NCBI GenBank assembly: GCA_903884655.1
Contig: CAISFO010000052.1
Coordinates: forward strand, 62,001 to 126,000
DNA: 64,000 nt
Origin: an uncultured Holophagaceae bacterium
GTDB taxonomy: Bacteria > Acidobacteriota > Holophagae > Holophagales > Holophagaceae
Reading direction: 5' to 3'
Position numbers and translations under genes: made by a program. This document shows positions 17,073-26,429 of the stretch, piece by piece (the first letter of the stretch is position 1; each line of letters starts with the position of its first letter). Below the pieces are notes generated by a model, which saw only the letters and a list, made by a program, of their open reading frames with translations, ran no database searches and was not told where the DNA came from.

Positions 17073-19130
17073 TCAGGGACCCTCGCAGAAGTGGCTGTAC
17101 GGCAAAGGATCGGACAGGACATAGCTTTGCAGGGTCAGGACATGCAGGTGACCCGCCCCATCGAACCAGATGGGCCCGAGGCCGCAGGAAGCCGGGAATC
17201 CCACCGTGCCCCAGGTTCCCGACAGGGGATCCTGGAGGTGTACGATGGCAGGCCACTGGGGAGTCGCCATCCGACTCCCGGAAGCACTCATGGCGGCGGA
17301 AAGCTGGGGCTGGCTGCCGGAGGTCGGGAGCTGGTAGATGACAGTGGGCGGCCCCCAGCTCCCTCCGGATTTCCGGAGAGCGGTGATGTGCCAGGGCGTG
17401 CCTGAGGTTTCGGGCCACTCCCAGACATTGAAAAGCAGGTCCACCTGGGTGGCGCTGGTGGGCAGGAGCACCAGGGAAGAACTGGAGTCAGCCTGGATCC
17501 CAGGGGCTGGCACGAGCTCCTCACTCCAGGGCCCGCCGGAGGGACGCCTCTGGAGCAGCAGCTGGCCCGTCGATACATGGTTGGAGGGGAGGCCCAACGC
17601 CAGGTAGGCGGTGCTGTCTGGAGCCACCTGGAAGGCCATTGCCCCCACGTAGATCAAAGAGGACCAGGCAGACGAAGTGATGGTGTGAAGCGACCAGGCG
17701 CCGCCTTCCTTTACCGCGTATTCGAGGATTCCGTTGTTTCCCGAATCGTAGCTGGACCAAAGGAGGTGAGGGGTGCCATCCCCCGCCACGCCGAAGCAGG
17801 GGGCCCGGTTGTTGGAGAAGTTCATGGCATTCCTGGTGACCACGGTCTCCTCCTGCCATGAGCTGCCGTCATGCCAGGCGTGCCTCAGTTCCAGGGGGCC
17901 ATTCTGCAGGGCCGGATCCCGCCAGGCATAGGCTGCGTGGAGGCGGCCGAGATCGTCCACCTGGACGCCGGGGTCAAGCAGGCTCCAGGTGCCCGGGGGG
18001 AACCCGTGGGTCACCCAGCCGCTGCCGGAGGACTGGTAGAGGGTGGTCTGTCCAGTGCCATAGCCATTCTCCCAGCCGTACCAGCGGCCATCCTTGCCCA
18101 TGGTGCGGACGAAGGCCGGGAGGAAGAGCTGGCTGCCGGCCCAGCCCGCGGCCGGCAGGCTGTAACCCGGGAGTGAGGGGGTCTGCCGGGTCTGGGATCC
18201 GGCGCGCAGCTCCAGACTGTAGGTGTACGACCCGGCGGCGAGGGTCTGGTCCTGGAAGGAGGTGACACCGGGTCCCAGGACGGCCACCGTGGCTGGCGGT
18301 GGCGTTGGGGCGAGGCCGCCATCTACCCGGAGGATGGCGATGGAGGTGGCGGCGGTGCTCCGGTTGGTCCACTGGAGGTGGACCGACCCCACACCGCTCT
18401 GGGTCCTGAAATCCGTGGGTGTGCGCAGGGCCGTGACGGGACTGGCACTCGTCACTTCCATACCCAGGACGGAACCGGTGGTGTGCCGGAGCCGGTACTG
18501 GTAGGAGCTGGCTTCGGCCGCCGTGGCATCCAAGAAGGAGGTGGCGTCCGCAGCCAGGTCGGCCAAGAGGACGTAGGCACTGGAGGGGCCGCCGGAAGTC
18601 AGCGGAGCGCGCTCAAGGCGGGTTCCCGTGTTGGCCGTGGAGCCTCGCGTCCAGGTGAGGCTGACCTGTTCAGGGTTCGTATCGAGGGCCGACACAAGAG
18701 CCATCGGGGGCCGGAGGCTTCGGAAGTAGGGTGCATCCGGGCTCCAGGCACTGCGCTCGGTGCCCCTCAGACTCCGGATGTGGAAGCTGAAGGCGGTGAG
18801 CTCAGGAACGCTGGAGAGAAAGGTGATGGAACCGCCAATGGCCTCCGGAGGGATGGGCACACCAAGAGACTCCCAGGCTCCGTTGCCCATGCGTCCCTCG
18901 GCCTCGTAGCCCGTGATGCCACCGCTGGCGGCGGTCCAGGTGAAGTCCACCGTGTCGAAGTCGGCGACACCCTGGGTGGCGGTGAAGTTGGCGGGCGGCA
19001 GGAGGGCGGCAGGGGCCGATCCTCCGCCCGCCCCACCGCCCCCGCAGGACAGCAGGAGGATGGTGGACATCAAGGCCAGGGCCACCTGGACGCCCAGCCT
19101 GAGGATGAGCGTCCTGAACGGGTATCTCAT
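17073..19130 (-). CDS. Large Gly-rich lipoprotein with FN3-like modules
   Basis: The 685-residue product begins with a lipoprotein signal: hydrophobic [12 protein letters not shown] with the lipid-accepting cysteine near residue 28, followed by [11 protein letters not shown]. Residues about 40-330 hold three fibronectin-III-like repeats ([58 protein letters not shown]). The rest has repeated beta motifs such as [16 protein letters not shown] and LHAAYAWRD, suggestive of a propeller. It is likely an outer-membrane-anchored surface or periplasmic protein; no enzymatic motif is seen. GGAGGACGCC precedes the ATG at 19130. Confidence 0.75.
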   Translation of the reverse strand: MRYPFRTLILRLGVQVALALMSTILLLSCGGGGAGGGSAPAALLPPANFTATQGVADFDTVDFTWTAASGGITGYEAEGRMGNGAWESLGVPIPPEAIGGSITFLSSVPELTAFSFHIRSLRGTERSAWSPDAPYFRSLRPPMALVSALDTNPEQVSLTWTRGSTANTGTRLERAPLTSGGPSSAYVLLADLAADATSFLDATAAEASSYQYRLRHTTGSVLGMEVTSASPVTALRTPTDFRTQSGVGSVHLQWTNRSTAATSIAILRVDGGLAPTPPPATVAVLGPGVTSFQDQTLAAGSYTYSLELRAGSQTRQTPSLPGYSLPAAGWAGSQLFLPAFVRTMGKDGRWYGWENGYGTGQTTLYQSSGSGWVTHGFPPGTWSLLDPGVQVDDLGRLHAAYAWRDPALQNGPLELRHAWHDGSSWQEETVVTRNAMNFSNNRAPCFGVAGDGTPHLLWSSYDSGNNGILEYAVKEGGAWSLHTITSSAWSSLIYVGAMAFQVAPDSTAYLALGLPSNHVSTGQLLLQRRPSGGPWSEELVPAPGIQADSSSSLVLLPTSATQVDLLFNVWEWPETSGTPWHITALRKSGGSWGPPTVIYQLPTSGSQPQLSAAMSASGSRMATPQWPAIVHLQDPLSGTWGTVGFPASCGLGPIWFDGAGHLHVLTLQSYVLSDPLPYSHFCEGP

Positions 19131-19298
19131 GGCGTCCTCCTCCCAGAGTGCCTGAAACTCCACACGCGCTTGGTACGTTGTGCCTATTGCGAAGGCCGTC
19201 AATGGTTTTCCAATGGACTACGGGATCCCTTTTGATTCGGCAAGGAGCGACCCCCCGGGCGCGGCCAAGCTACACTGGGCCGACTCACTGGAGTCGCC

Positions 19299-19979
19299 AT
19301 GCCCGCCCCTGAGATCAAGGTCCTCGACAAAGGCTTCGTGCGGCTCATCGACCACATGGGTTCGGACCTGTCCGTGGTGAACGCGGCCCGAGTGTCCTTT
19401 GGCAAGGTAAAGACCGCCTTCGAGGAGGGCGACGCCAAGCTGGTGGACTATCTGGCGGAGCACGAGCACACGTCGCCCTTCCGCCACACGGCCCTGACCC
19501 TCCATGTGAAGGCGCCCATCTTCGTGTTCCGGCAGTGGATGAAGCACCGCATCGGGTCCGAGTTCAACGAGATCAGCGGCCGCTACGTGGAGTTCCCCGA
19601 GGACGAGTTCTTCGTGCCGGAGCTGTTCCGCCGTCAGGCCAAGGTGAACAAGCAGGGCAGCGAGGGTGCGATCGATCCGGCGGACCACGCCCGTGCCATG
19701 GCGAGCTACCTGGAAAGCTGTCGCAGCGCGGTGGCCCACTACAAGGAGCTGCTGGCCCTGGGGGTCTGCCGGGAGCAGGCCCGCTGCGTGCTGCCCCTGG
19801 GGCTCTATTCGGAGGTCTACTGGACCGTGAGCCTCCAGGCCGTGGCCCACTTCATCCGCCTCCGGGCCGATAGCCACGCCCAGTGGGAGATCCAGCAGTA
19901 CGCCGCGGCCGTGCGGACCGTGGTGGAACCTCTCTTTCCGGTGGGCCTGAAGGCCCTCCTGGCCGACCGCAAGGGATGA
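19299..19979 (+). CDS. thyX: Flavin-dependent thymidylate synthase
   Basis: The 226-residue protein is ThyX. The signature RQWMKHRIGSEFNEISGRY (ThyX motif R-H-R-x-x-S-x-N-E-x-S-x-R-Y with K in place of the first R) lies at about residues 77-95, preceded by SPFRHTALTLHVKAPIFVFR and followed by CREQARCVLPLGLYSEVYWT. It makes dTMP from dUMP using FAD, NADPH and methylenetetrahydrofolate, replacing ThyA. Its TGA overlaps the following ATG, so it is coupled to the aminotransferase-like gene. Confidence 0.95.
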   Translation: MPAPEIKVLDKGFVRLIDHMGSDLSVVNAARVSFGKVKTAFEEGDAKLVDYLAEHEHTSPFRHTALTLHVKAPIFVFRQWMKHRIGSEFNEISGRYVEFPEDEFFVPELFRRQAKVNKQGSEGAIDPADHARAMASYLESCRSAVAHYKELLALGVCREQARCVLPLGLYSEVYWTVSLQAVAHFIRLRADSHAQWEIQQYAAAVRTVVEPLFPVGLKALLADRKG

Positions 19980-21187
19980 ACGCACCCCCCCTCAACCCGG
20001 CCCTCTTCCACCTGGACGAGGACCACTTGTGGGTCATGCACTGCTCGGAGGGGCCTGTGCCGCGGGCGGGGATGCGGGCGGCACGAGCCTTCATGCAAAA
20101 GGAGCTGCAACCCTGGGACGTGAGATGGGAGGAGGACTTCCAGGGCATCCCAGCGGCCCTGCGGGCGGAGGCCGCAGCGCTGCTGGGTGGCCGCGCAGAG
20201 GACATCAGCCTCAGTCCCACCACTTCCTCGGGCCTGGTGGCAGTGGCTCAGGGCTTTCCCTGGGAGGTCGGCGATGAGGTGCTCGCTCCCTTGGGGGAAT
20301 TTCCCTCGAACGCCTGGCCCTGGCTGGCACTCCGTTCCAGAGGGGTCGCCTTCCGCGAGGTGTCTTTGTGGGAAGGCCACCGGGCCGGAGTCGATGCCTG
20401 GGTCGGTGATCCCCCGCGGGCAGAGGCGGAACCCGAGGCCCGGCTCATCGAGGCCATCGGCCACGGGACCCGGATCCTGGCGCTCTCTTGGGTGCGCTTC
20501 CAGGATGGGTACAGGCTGGACCTGAACCGGCTTGGCCAGGCCTGCCGGGAGCGCGATGTGCATCTGGTGGTCGATGGCATCCAGGGCGTGGGCACAGTCC
20601 CAGTGAACCTCGAGGGCCTCTCGGCTTTCGCCACCGGGGGCCACAAGGGCCTGCTGGCCCCCCAGGGCATGGGCTTCCTGTGGACGGAGGCCGCTTTCCG
20701 GCAGGCTCTGGCGCCATCAGGCACCTGGCTGGCGGTGGAGGGTGCGACGGATTTCTCTCGTCCCTCGACGGATTTCCAGCGCGAGTGGCTGCCGGATGGG
20801 CGGGCCCTGGAACCCGGCGGTCCCAACCTCCTCCAGGCTTCCACCCTGCTGGAATCCCTGCGGCTCATCAACGAGGCGGGCGTGCCGGCCATCGCTGGCC
20901 ACGTGGCCCGCCTCCAGACCTTCCTCCTGGAGGCCCTGGCGGGTTCCATCTGGCACACGGAGACAGTCCGGTTGCAGGCCCTTCTGCAGTCGGGACGGTT
21001 GGGGTCCATCCTCGCCTTCCACCATGGCGGCCGAGGGCCAGACTTCCTGAACCGCTGCCTGAAGGTTGGGTACCGGCAGGGCGTCTTCGCCTCGGTGCGG
21101 GAAGGGTATCTCCGGGTGGCCTTCCACGGGTTCCACACGGAGGGAGATGTAGAGCGCGTGGCGGCGTGGCTCAGGTCCTTCGCATGA
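19976..21187 (+). CDS. Class V (cysteine-desulfurase-like) PLP aminotransferase
   Basis: The 403-residue protein belongs to the class V fold: SLSPTTSSGLVAVAQGFPW near residue 80, VVDGIQGVGTVPVNL with the PLP aspartate near residue 200, and FATGGHKGLLAPQGMGFLW with the PLP lysine about 20 residues later. C-terminal LRVAFHGFHTEGDVERVAAWL completes it. Relatives include cysteine desulfurases, kynureninases and isopenicillin-N epimerase-like proteins; no catalytic cysteine loop is evident, so a desulfurase is not claimed. The ATG overlaps the thyX stop (ATGA). Confidence 0.85.
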   Translation: MNAPPLNPALFHLDEDHLWVMHCSEGPVPRAGMRAARAFMQKELQPWDVRWEEDFQGIPAALRAEAAALLGGRAEDISLSPTTSSGLVAVAQGFPWEVGDEVLAPLGEFPSNAWPWLALRSRGVAFREVSLWEGHRAGVDAWVGDPPRAEAEPEARLIEAIGHGTRILALSWVRFQDGYRLDLNRLGQACRERDVHLVVDGIQGVGTVPVNLEGLSAFATGGHKGLLAPQGMGFLWTEAAFRQALAPSGTWLAVEGATDFSRPSTDFQREWLPDGRALEPGGPNLLQASTLLESLRLINEAGVPAIAGHVARLQTFLLEALAGSIWHTETVRLQALLQSGRLGSILAFHHGGRGPDFLNRCLKVGYRQGVFASVREGYLRVAFHGFHTEGDVERVAAWLRSFA

Positions 21188-21277
21188 AGGGCCGCCAGAC
21201 CCGGAGGAGAAATGAGGCCAGGGGTTCTGCGGAGACGTGCGGGCATTTCATTGGATAATGCTGTTCCTGGAGTCGTC

Positions 21278-21760
21278 ATGCGCAAGCTGTTCGCCATCCT
21301 GTTGTCCCTCCCGCTTCTGGCGGGGGGCGGGGGAACAGTCTTCGTCAAGCAGTCGTCCTTCCTGGCCGAAGTGGCGGTGACGGACGCCGAAAGGGCGAAG
21401 GGCTTGATGTACCGCCAGAGCCTGGCGAAGGACCGCTGCATGTTCTTCGTCTATGGCGAAGAAGGCAGCCACTCCATCTGGATGAAGAACTGCCTCATAG
21501 CCCTGGACGTGGCCTGGGTCGATGCCGAGGGGCACGTGACGGAGTTGGCCGAACACGTCCCACCCTGCAGCCCGATGCGGGGCGACGACTGTCCCAACTA
21601 TGGCGGCTCGGTTCCAGCCCGCCACTTCGTCGAGTTTCCTGCGGGCACATTCAAGCGCCTGGGCCTAAAGAAGGGCGACCGGCTGGGCTGGGAGCTCACG
21701 CTGGATGACGGGCGGGTGGTCCGGGGCGGCCTGCCGGCCCCCAAAGGCAAGAAAAAGTAG
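21278..21760 (+). CDS. DUF192-family protein with a signal peptide
   Basis: The 160-residue protein starts MRKLFAILLSLPLLAGGGG, a signal peptide, with GGAGTCGTC just before the ATG. The mature part has the DUF192 signature: EVAVTDAERAKGLMYRQSLA, MFFVYGEEGSHSIWMKNCLI (the F-x-F...W-M-K-N/T block), ALDVAWVDAEGHV and VPARHFVEFPAGTFKRLGLK. The family is widespread and periplasmic or secreted, of unknown biochemical function. It stands alone after the class V aminotransferase, ending convergently next to the phosphoesterase-like gene. Confidence 0.88.
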   Translation: MRKLFAILLSLPLLAGGGGTVFVKQSSFLAEVAVTDAERAKGLMYRQSLAKDRCMFFVYGEEGSHSIWMKNCLIALDVAWVDAEGHVTELAEHVPPCSPMRGDDCPNYGGSVPARHFVEFPAGTFKRLGLKKGDRLGWELTLDDGRVVRGGLPAPKGKKK

Positions 21761-21766
21761 GACTGG

Positions 21767-22543
21767 CTACTCCTCGGTCTTGCCCATGTCTTTCCCTTTC
21801 CTGGGCGGCCGCGTGAGGGTGCGCAGGTGTTCAGGCGTGGGCGGGAGCTCGCCCAGCTCCAGGGGGCTGAGCCGGTCCGCCAGCAGCTTCCAGGCCCGGG
21901 CCTGCCGGGGCAGACGCTCGGGCTGGATGACTTCGAAGCCCTGGGCGTAGCTCACGAAGGGGGGCATGACCAGGGCAAACCCCGTGTAGAGGAAGGCGGG
22001 CAGCCGGAGCCAATCGGGCTCGCCCATGGGGCCGAGACCCGGCACGGCGAAGAGGGGATGCACCCCTCCGTTGATCCAGAAGCCATGGGAGGGATCGTGC
22101 CGGGGATAGACGAAGATTCGCCGCCGGTGCATGAGAGTGAAGGGGCCCACGCGATGCTGTTCGACAGGCTGGATGCCGGTGCCCTCCAGGGCCGAGCCGC
22201 TGCTCCGCTCCGGATGCCCCACCACCTGGACCACCTTGCGACCCCCGTTCTTGAGCTTCCGGAAAATGGTGCGCAGTTCCTCGGCCTCGTCGCCTTCCAC
22301 GGAGCCCTGGCTGGGCTTCAGATCCCCGAGCAGGGCCACCTGCTCCGGGGCGTAGTCATCCATGAGGCTGAAGACGCGCTCCCAGATCTCGAGGTGCGGG
22401 GTGGCGGGCATGGGGTCCGGCCGCCGCCGCCGGGCGGCGCCCAGGCCGAAGAACAGGTCCGAAAGCACCAGCGCCTTCTGTTTCGGCAGCCAGACAGCCC
22501 TGCGGCTGTCGAGAACCACGTCGTCGCTGAGCTGCACCTGCAC
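21767..22543 (-). CDS. Metallophosphoesterase-fold protein with degenerate metal site
   Basis: The 258-residue protein aligns in pattern with the PdeM/DNA-ligase-associated phosphoesterase family: AVWLPKQKALVLSDLFFG near residue 17, PEQVALLGDLKPSQG, VVQVVGHPERSS, a WINGGVHPLF segment and LRLPAFLYTGFALVMPPF. However the D-x-H ligand pair reads DLF, GD-x-x-H reads GDLKP and the GNHD/E box reads GHPER, so several metal ligands appear lost. GTG at 22543 is chosen because GGAGG lies five bases upstream; an in-frame TTG at 22555 is less likely. It is divergent from the permease gene. Confidence 0.65.
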   Translation of the reverse strand: MQVQLSDDVVLDSRRAVWLPKQKALVLSDLFFGLGAARRRRPDPMPATPHLEIWERVFSLMDDYAPEQVALLGDLKPSQGSVEGDEAEELRTIFRKLKNGGRKVVQVVGHPERSSGSALEGTGIQPVEQHRVGPFTLMHRRRIFVYPRHDPSHGFWINGGVHPLFAVPGLGPMGEPDWLRLPAFLYTGFALVMPPFVSYAQGFEVIQPERLPRQARAWKLLADRLSPLELGELPPTPEHLRTLTRPPRKGKDMGKTEE

Positions 22544-22609
22544 GGAAGCCTCCAACCTTCCATTGGACCACAGGCCGGCGCAGAATCCTGGAATGGGAAG
22601 CGGTGAGCC

Positions 22610-23395
22610 TTGACCCTTGATTCGAACCACCTGCTGGCGGGTCTGGGCACCGGTGTCTGTGGCGGCATCCTCTCTGGCCTCTTCGGCGTGGGTGGCGGCA
22701 TTGTCATGGTGCCCCTGCTTGGACTTGCACTGAATCTCGACCAGCACCGGGCCCAAGGGGCAACCCTTGCGGCCATGCTGCTTCCCACGGGCCTTCCGGC
22801 TGTGATCCAGTACTGGAGGCGGGGAATTCGCACCAGCCTCCCCCTGGTGGGCGTGCTCATCCTGGCCTTCCTTTTCGGGGTCTATGGTGGGGCTGTTGTG
22901 GCCAACCTCATCCCTTCCGCCCTTCTGAAGTGGTGCTATGCCTCGTTTCTCCTGTTCATCGCCATTCGCACTTGGATGCGCCGGGAGCCGCCAGGCGTGG
23001 ACAGGGGCCAGGATCCCTTCGACCTGACGGGACTCTGGAGCTGGGGGCTGTTCATTGGCCTTCTGGGAGGTGTCTGGTCGGGCCTTACGGGGCTGGGCGG
23101 CTCGGTGGTGGTGATCCCGCTGCTGGCCACGAGGTTCAGGATGACTCAGCACGAGGCACAACTCACGAGTTTGGTGATGCTCCTGCCGCCCATCGGCCTG
23201 CCAGGGGTTTTTGTCTACGCCCGGGCCCAGGGAGGGCTGCCCTGGGGAGTGATCCTTGGGGTTGCCGCCGGATTCGCCGTCGGTGCCCTGGTCGGGGCCC
23301 GGGTGGCCACGCGCCTGCCCAGTGCGAAGCTGAAGCAGGCCTTCGGCTTCGTGGCGGTACTGATGGCCCTGCTGGTGGTGGTGCGCCGGCACTGA
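22610..23395 (+). CDS. TSUP (TauE/SafE) family membrane permease
   Basis: The 261-residue protein has about eight hydrophobic helices in two homologous halves, each opening with the TSUP signature: GILSGLFGVGGGIVMVPLL near residue 20 and GVWSGLTGLGGSVVVIPLL near residue 153. Members export or import sulfite, sulfoacetate or other organosulfonates, but some have other substrates. The TTG start at 22610 is the only suitable in-frame codon before the first helix. The protein would sit in the inner membrane. Confidence 0.88.
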   Translation: MTLDSNHLLAGLGTGVCGGILSGLFGVGGGIVMVPLLGLALNLDQHRAQGATLAAMLLPTGLPAVIQYWRRGIRTSLPLVGVLILAFLFGVYGGAVVANLIPSALLKWCYASFLLFIAIRTWMRREPPGVDRGQDPFDLTGLWSWGLFIGLLGGVWSGLTGLGGSVVVIPLLATRFRMTQHEAQLTSLVMLLPPIGLPGVFVYARAQGGLPWGVILGVAAGFAVGALVGARVATRLPSAKLKQAFGFVAVLMALLVVVRRH

Positions 23396-23410
23396 CCGGG
23401 ATTTGTCGTT

Positions 23411-24751
23411 CTAAAGGAAGCCCAGCCTGGGATAGGTGGTGCCAAGCAGGCCATCGGTGCTGGTTGCAGCCTGGCCCAGCCAACGCTCCAGCACCGTGGC
23501 GTAGAGGCTCCTGAAGTCCGTGGTGAATTTCATGTTCCCGTTGCTGTCCAGGTTGGTCAGGTCGGGGTAGCCGCCGAATAGCCCACCTTTCACTGCCCGG
23601 CCGACGCAGAAGGAAAGCCCCGCGGTGCCATGATCGGTGCCGCCATTGTTCTCCTGGACCCGGCGGCCGAATTCACTGTACGCCAGGATCATCACCCGGT
23701 CCTGGGCATTGCCGGACGCGGTGGTGATGCTGGAGAGGTCGTCATAGAAGGCCTTGATGGAGCCACCCAGGGCCCGCTGCAGGTTCGGGTGGTCGACGGC
23801 CTGGTTGCTGTGGGTATCCCAGCCGCTCAACCGCGAGAAGAACACCTGGGCGGGGAGACCCGCCGCGATCATCTGGGCGATGAGCTTGAACTGGTTGCTG
23901 AGGCTGCTGGTGAGAGGGGCCGTACTGAGCTTGGTGACGGGATAGGTGGCATCCCCCGGGTAGGGCACAGTGGGCGTGCGGGTCGCGATGGACCCCCCAG
24001 TGCCGAAGGCGGGGTTGTTCTGCGCATCAAAGAAAAGCCGCCCCGCCTGGGCCGCGGCCAGATAGCCGGGGTCGATGCTGGTGGCGTTCAGGGCCGTGCC
24101 CCACCCACCCTCGAGGAGGGTCGCATCAGGCATTGTGGCGCCGCTGAACAGGTAGGCGGGGAACACGTAGCCGCCCGCGCTCGGGATGGACACGAAGCTG
24201 CGGTTCGAGCCCTTCAGCATCACCGGCAGATCCGATGTGACGGTGAGTCCCCTGAGCACATCACCGCTCGGGTTGAAAGCCGAGTCGGCAAACCGGCCCA
24301 GCCACCCGTTTCCTGCGGGCACGGTGGCGCCCTGTCCCCAAAGATCGATGGACGTGAAATGGGACAGATTCGGATTGGGCATGCCGATCCCGGGGATCCA
24401 GGCCACGCGGCCAAGGGCATGCAGCTGATCCATGCCGATGAAATCGTGGTTGAGGGCGATGCCGCCGCCAAGATCCGTGAGCAGCGTCGGGTTGGTGATT
24501 CCAAGGTTGGCCCGTTTCGCCTGGTACACCCCGAGGTTGGTCCCGCTGTTCGGGGGAAGCACGTTCAGCCAGTCCCAGCCGCCATCGATGTTCACGACCA
24601 CAAGGATCGGTGCTGCCGGTACGGGGATGGGTGGCTGGGTGGACCCACCCCCGCTGGAGCCGTTTCCGCCGCCGCCGCCGCAGGCCGACAATCCGGCGAG
24701 GGCCGCACCGGTGGCTCCGAGAGCCTGGATGAATTCGCGTCGCGTGGTCAT
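23411..24751 (-). CDS. DUF1501-family protein with Tat/lipoprotein signal
   Basis: The 446-residue protein starts MTTRREFIQALGATGAALAG, a twin-arginine motif, then LSACGGGGG, a lipobox. The mature part follows the DUF1501 pattern: ILVVVNIDGGWDWLNVLPP, FSRLSGWDTHSNQAVDHPNL and RVMILAYSEFGRRVQENNGGTDHGTAG, which carry the alkaline-phosphatase-like metal-binding residues. DUF1501 proteins pair with DUF1800 proteins in many planctomycetes, acidobacteria and proteobacteria and are thought to be exported. The gene is the last of a three-gene minus-strand operon. Confidence 0.9.
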   Translation of the reverse strand: MTTRREFIQALGATGAALAGLSACGGGGGNGSSGGGSTQPPIPVPAAPILVVVNIDGGWDWLNVLPPNSGTNLGVYQAKRANLGITNPTLLTDLGGGIALNHDFIGMDQLHALGRVAWIPGIGMPNPNLSHFTSIDLWGQGATVPAGNGWLGRFADSAFNPSGDVLRGLTVTSDLPVMLKGSNRSFVSIPSAGGYVFPAYLFSGATMPDATLLEGGWGTALNATSIDPGYLAAAQAGRLFFDAQNNPAFGTGGSIATRTPTVPYPGDATYPVTKLSTAPLTSSLSNQFKLIAQMIAAGLPAQVFFSRLSGWDTHSNQAVDHPNLQRALGGSIKAFYDDLSSITTASGNAQDRVMILAYSEFGRRVQENNGGTDHGTAGLSFCVGRAVKGGLFGGYPDLTNLDSNGNMKFTTDFRSLYATVLERWLGQAATSTDGLLGTTYPRLGFL

Positions 24752-24761
24752 GTCCGCCTCC

Positions 24762-26420
24762 CTAGTAGAGCTGGCCCGAGGGCGAGCAGAGGATGAGGAA
24801 GGCCAGCTCCCGCGCCTTGGTCTGGGACGCTGCATCCCAGGTGAACGTCGATGGCCAGAGGGCTGTCAGCCACGCTGTCGCGACCCCTGCAGGAATGGGG
24901 CCTGGCTGCAGGCGAGCCGCCAGCTGGTCATAGACGGACTGGGCTGTTGCTGGAGGCGAGGAGAACCAGTCGGTCGCGGGGAAGGTCGGAAACAGGGGAT
25001 AGGTGGTGCCACTGGAGGAGCGGGTCTCCGCGAGGGTCAGGGCGGCGGCCACCTTGGTGCGGTAGCGCATGGTGTTGCTGTTCAGCCAGCCCGTGTGTTC
25101 CTTCCAGCCGTTGGGGCCACTGGCGTCCAGCAGCTTCATGCCCAGCTGGTCGAGGGTCGTCGTGCCGTTCATGACCAGCCGCCAGGCGGGGTATCCCTTT
25201 GGGGTCTGCCCGTTGGCCGAGGCCAGGGAAGGACAGAGCATCCGGGCGGCGCGGACGAGCCAGGATACGGGCCCCTCGGCCAGCGCAAAGCGATTGGCGG
25301 GATCGAAGAAGTACTGGGACTTGAGCAGGGTCTTCATCACGGCCCGCAGGTCGAATCCCGCCGACAGGATCATGGCTGCGACATCGCTGAGGTCCTGCGC
25401 GGAGTACCCGGTGGTGACGAAGTGGGTGAGCAGCCGCTTGGCGAGGAACTGGGCGCAGTTGGACCCCCGGACCGAGACGATGCTGCGGACGGCGTTCTCG
25501 CCCTTGGCCCAGCCATTGGCGGTGGATGTGATATCCAGGGGCTGTCCGAAGAGGGAGATGGTCCCAGTGCCGTGCATGGCATAGCTGAGCGTGGCGCTCC
25601 CGCCCCACCACAGCCGGGTGTCGGGCGAGATGGCGCTGCCGTCGTACACTTTGAAATGTCCGTCTGCGGGGTACTTCGTCGTAGGACTGGCGGGATCAGC
25701 GATGTAGTCGGTCTCCGCAAAGGTGAAGCTCCAGCCGCTGAGCGCCCTGGCCAGCTGGGTGATGTCCGTCTGGTTGTAGCCGTTGTCGGCTCCCAGGCTG
25801 TACAGCTCCATGACCTCCCGGGCGTAGTTCTCGTTGGGGATGTTCGTGCCGGAGGCGTTGTTCAGGACGGAATCCAGCCAGATGCACATGGCCGGATCCT
25901 TGCTGACCGCCACCAGCAGATCATCGAACTTCGCCAGTCCCTGGGAACGGAACAGCTGGAACTGCTTGAGCATCAGGGCCGCATTGTTGACCTTGTGCCA
26001 GCCGGTGGCGAAGAGATTGTGCCAGAAGAGCGCCATGCGCTCCTGGAAGGCATAAGGGTCATGCTGCATGCGCCAGGCACACAGGGCCTGGGCTGTATTC
26101 AGGTTGTTGCGCCAGGCGTTCGCGCCCTCAACAAGAAAGGGATGGGGTCCTGGCACCGCCGGCACATCGACGCTTCCCGCGACGGCCGTATTGGCGCTGA
26201 CCAGGGGTTCAGTGACCACGTCCGCCGTGGCCAGGGCCGCCGTGAAGGCGGTGGTGTCATAGGCGGCGCCTAGCCCATCGATCCAGGCGTCGATGGCGGC
26301 CCCGGGAGCCTGGGCCTGGAGCACGGCGGCATCCGCTGCATTAAGCCCAAAGCCAGCCCGGCGGGCGAAGTGCTGGACATCCGCGACGGTCCAGGTGGTG
26401 ATGGCGGTGAGGACGGCCAT
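24762..26420 (-). CDS. DUF1800-family protein
   Basis: The 552-residue protein starts in TVADVQHFARRAGFGLNAAD, the H-x-x-x-R-x-x-F/G-x-x motif that opens DUF1800 domains, then RMQHDPYAFQERMALFWHNLFATG, NENYAREVMELYSLGADNGY and LAKRLLTHFV. No signal peptide is evident at this start, unlike the DUF1501 partner. It lies ten bases upstream of the DUF1501 gene on the same strand, the standard pairing. The biochemical role is not established for the family; the pair is usually viewed as secreted or periplasmic. Confidence 0.9.
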   Translation of the reverse strand: MAVLTAITTWTVADVQHFARRAGFGLNAADAAVLQAQAPGAAIDAWIDGLGAAYDTTAFTAALATADVVTEPLVSANTAVAGSVDVPAVPGPHPFLVEGANAWRNNLNTAQALCAWRMQHDPYAFQERMALFWHNLFATGWHKVNNAALMLKQFQLFRSQGLAKFDDLLVAVSKDPAMCIWLDSVLNNASGTNIPNENYAREVMELYSLGADNGYNQTDITQLARALSGWSFTFAETDYIADPASPTTKYPADGHFKVYDGSAISPDTRLWWGGSATLSYAMHGTGTISLFGQPLDITSTANGWAKGENAVRSIVSVRGSNCAQFLAKRLLTHFVTTGYSAQDLSDVAAMILSAGFDLRAVMKTLLKSQYFFDPANRFALAEGPVSWLVRAARMLCPSLASANGQTPKGYPAWRLVMNGTTTLDQLGMKLLDASGPNGWKEHTGWLNSNTMRYRTKVAAALTLAETRSSSGTTYPLFPTFPATDWFSSPPATAQSVYDQLAARLQPGPIPAGVATAWLTALWPSTFTWDAASQTKARELAFLILCSPSGQLY

Positions 26421-26429
26421 GGCAGGCTC

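Noticed and set aside
24432..26273. Plus-strand open frame of about 610 codons opposite DUF1501/DUF1800 genes
   Set aside because: It spans two supported minus-strand genes and reads as low-complexity.
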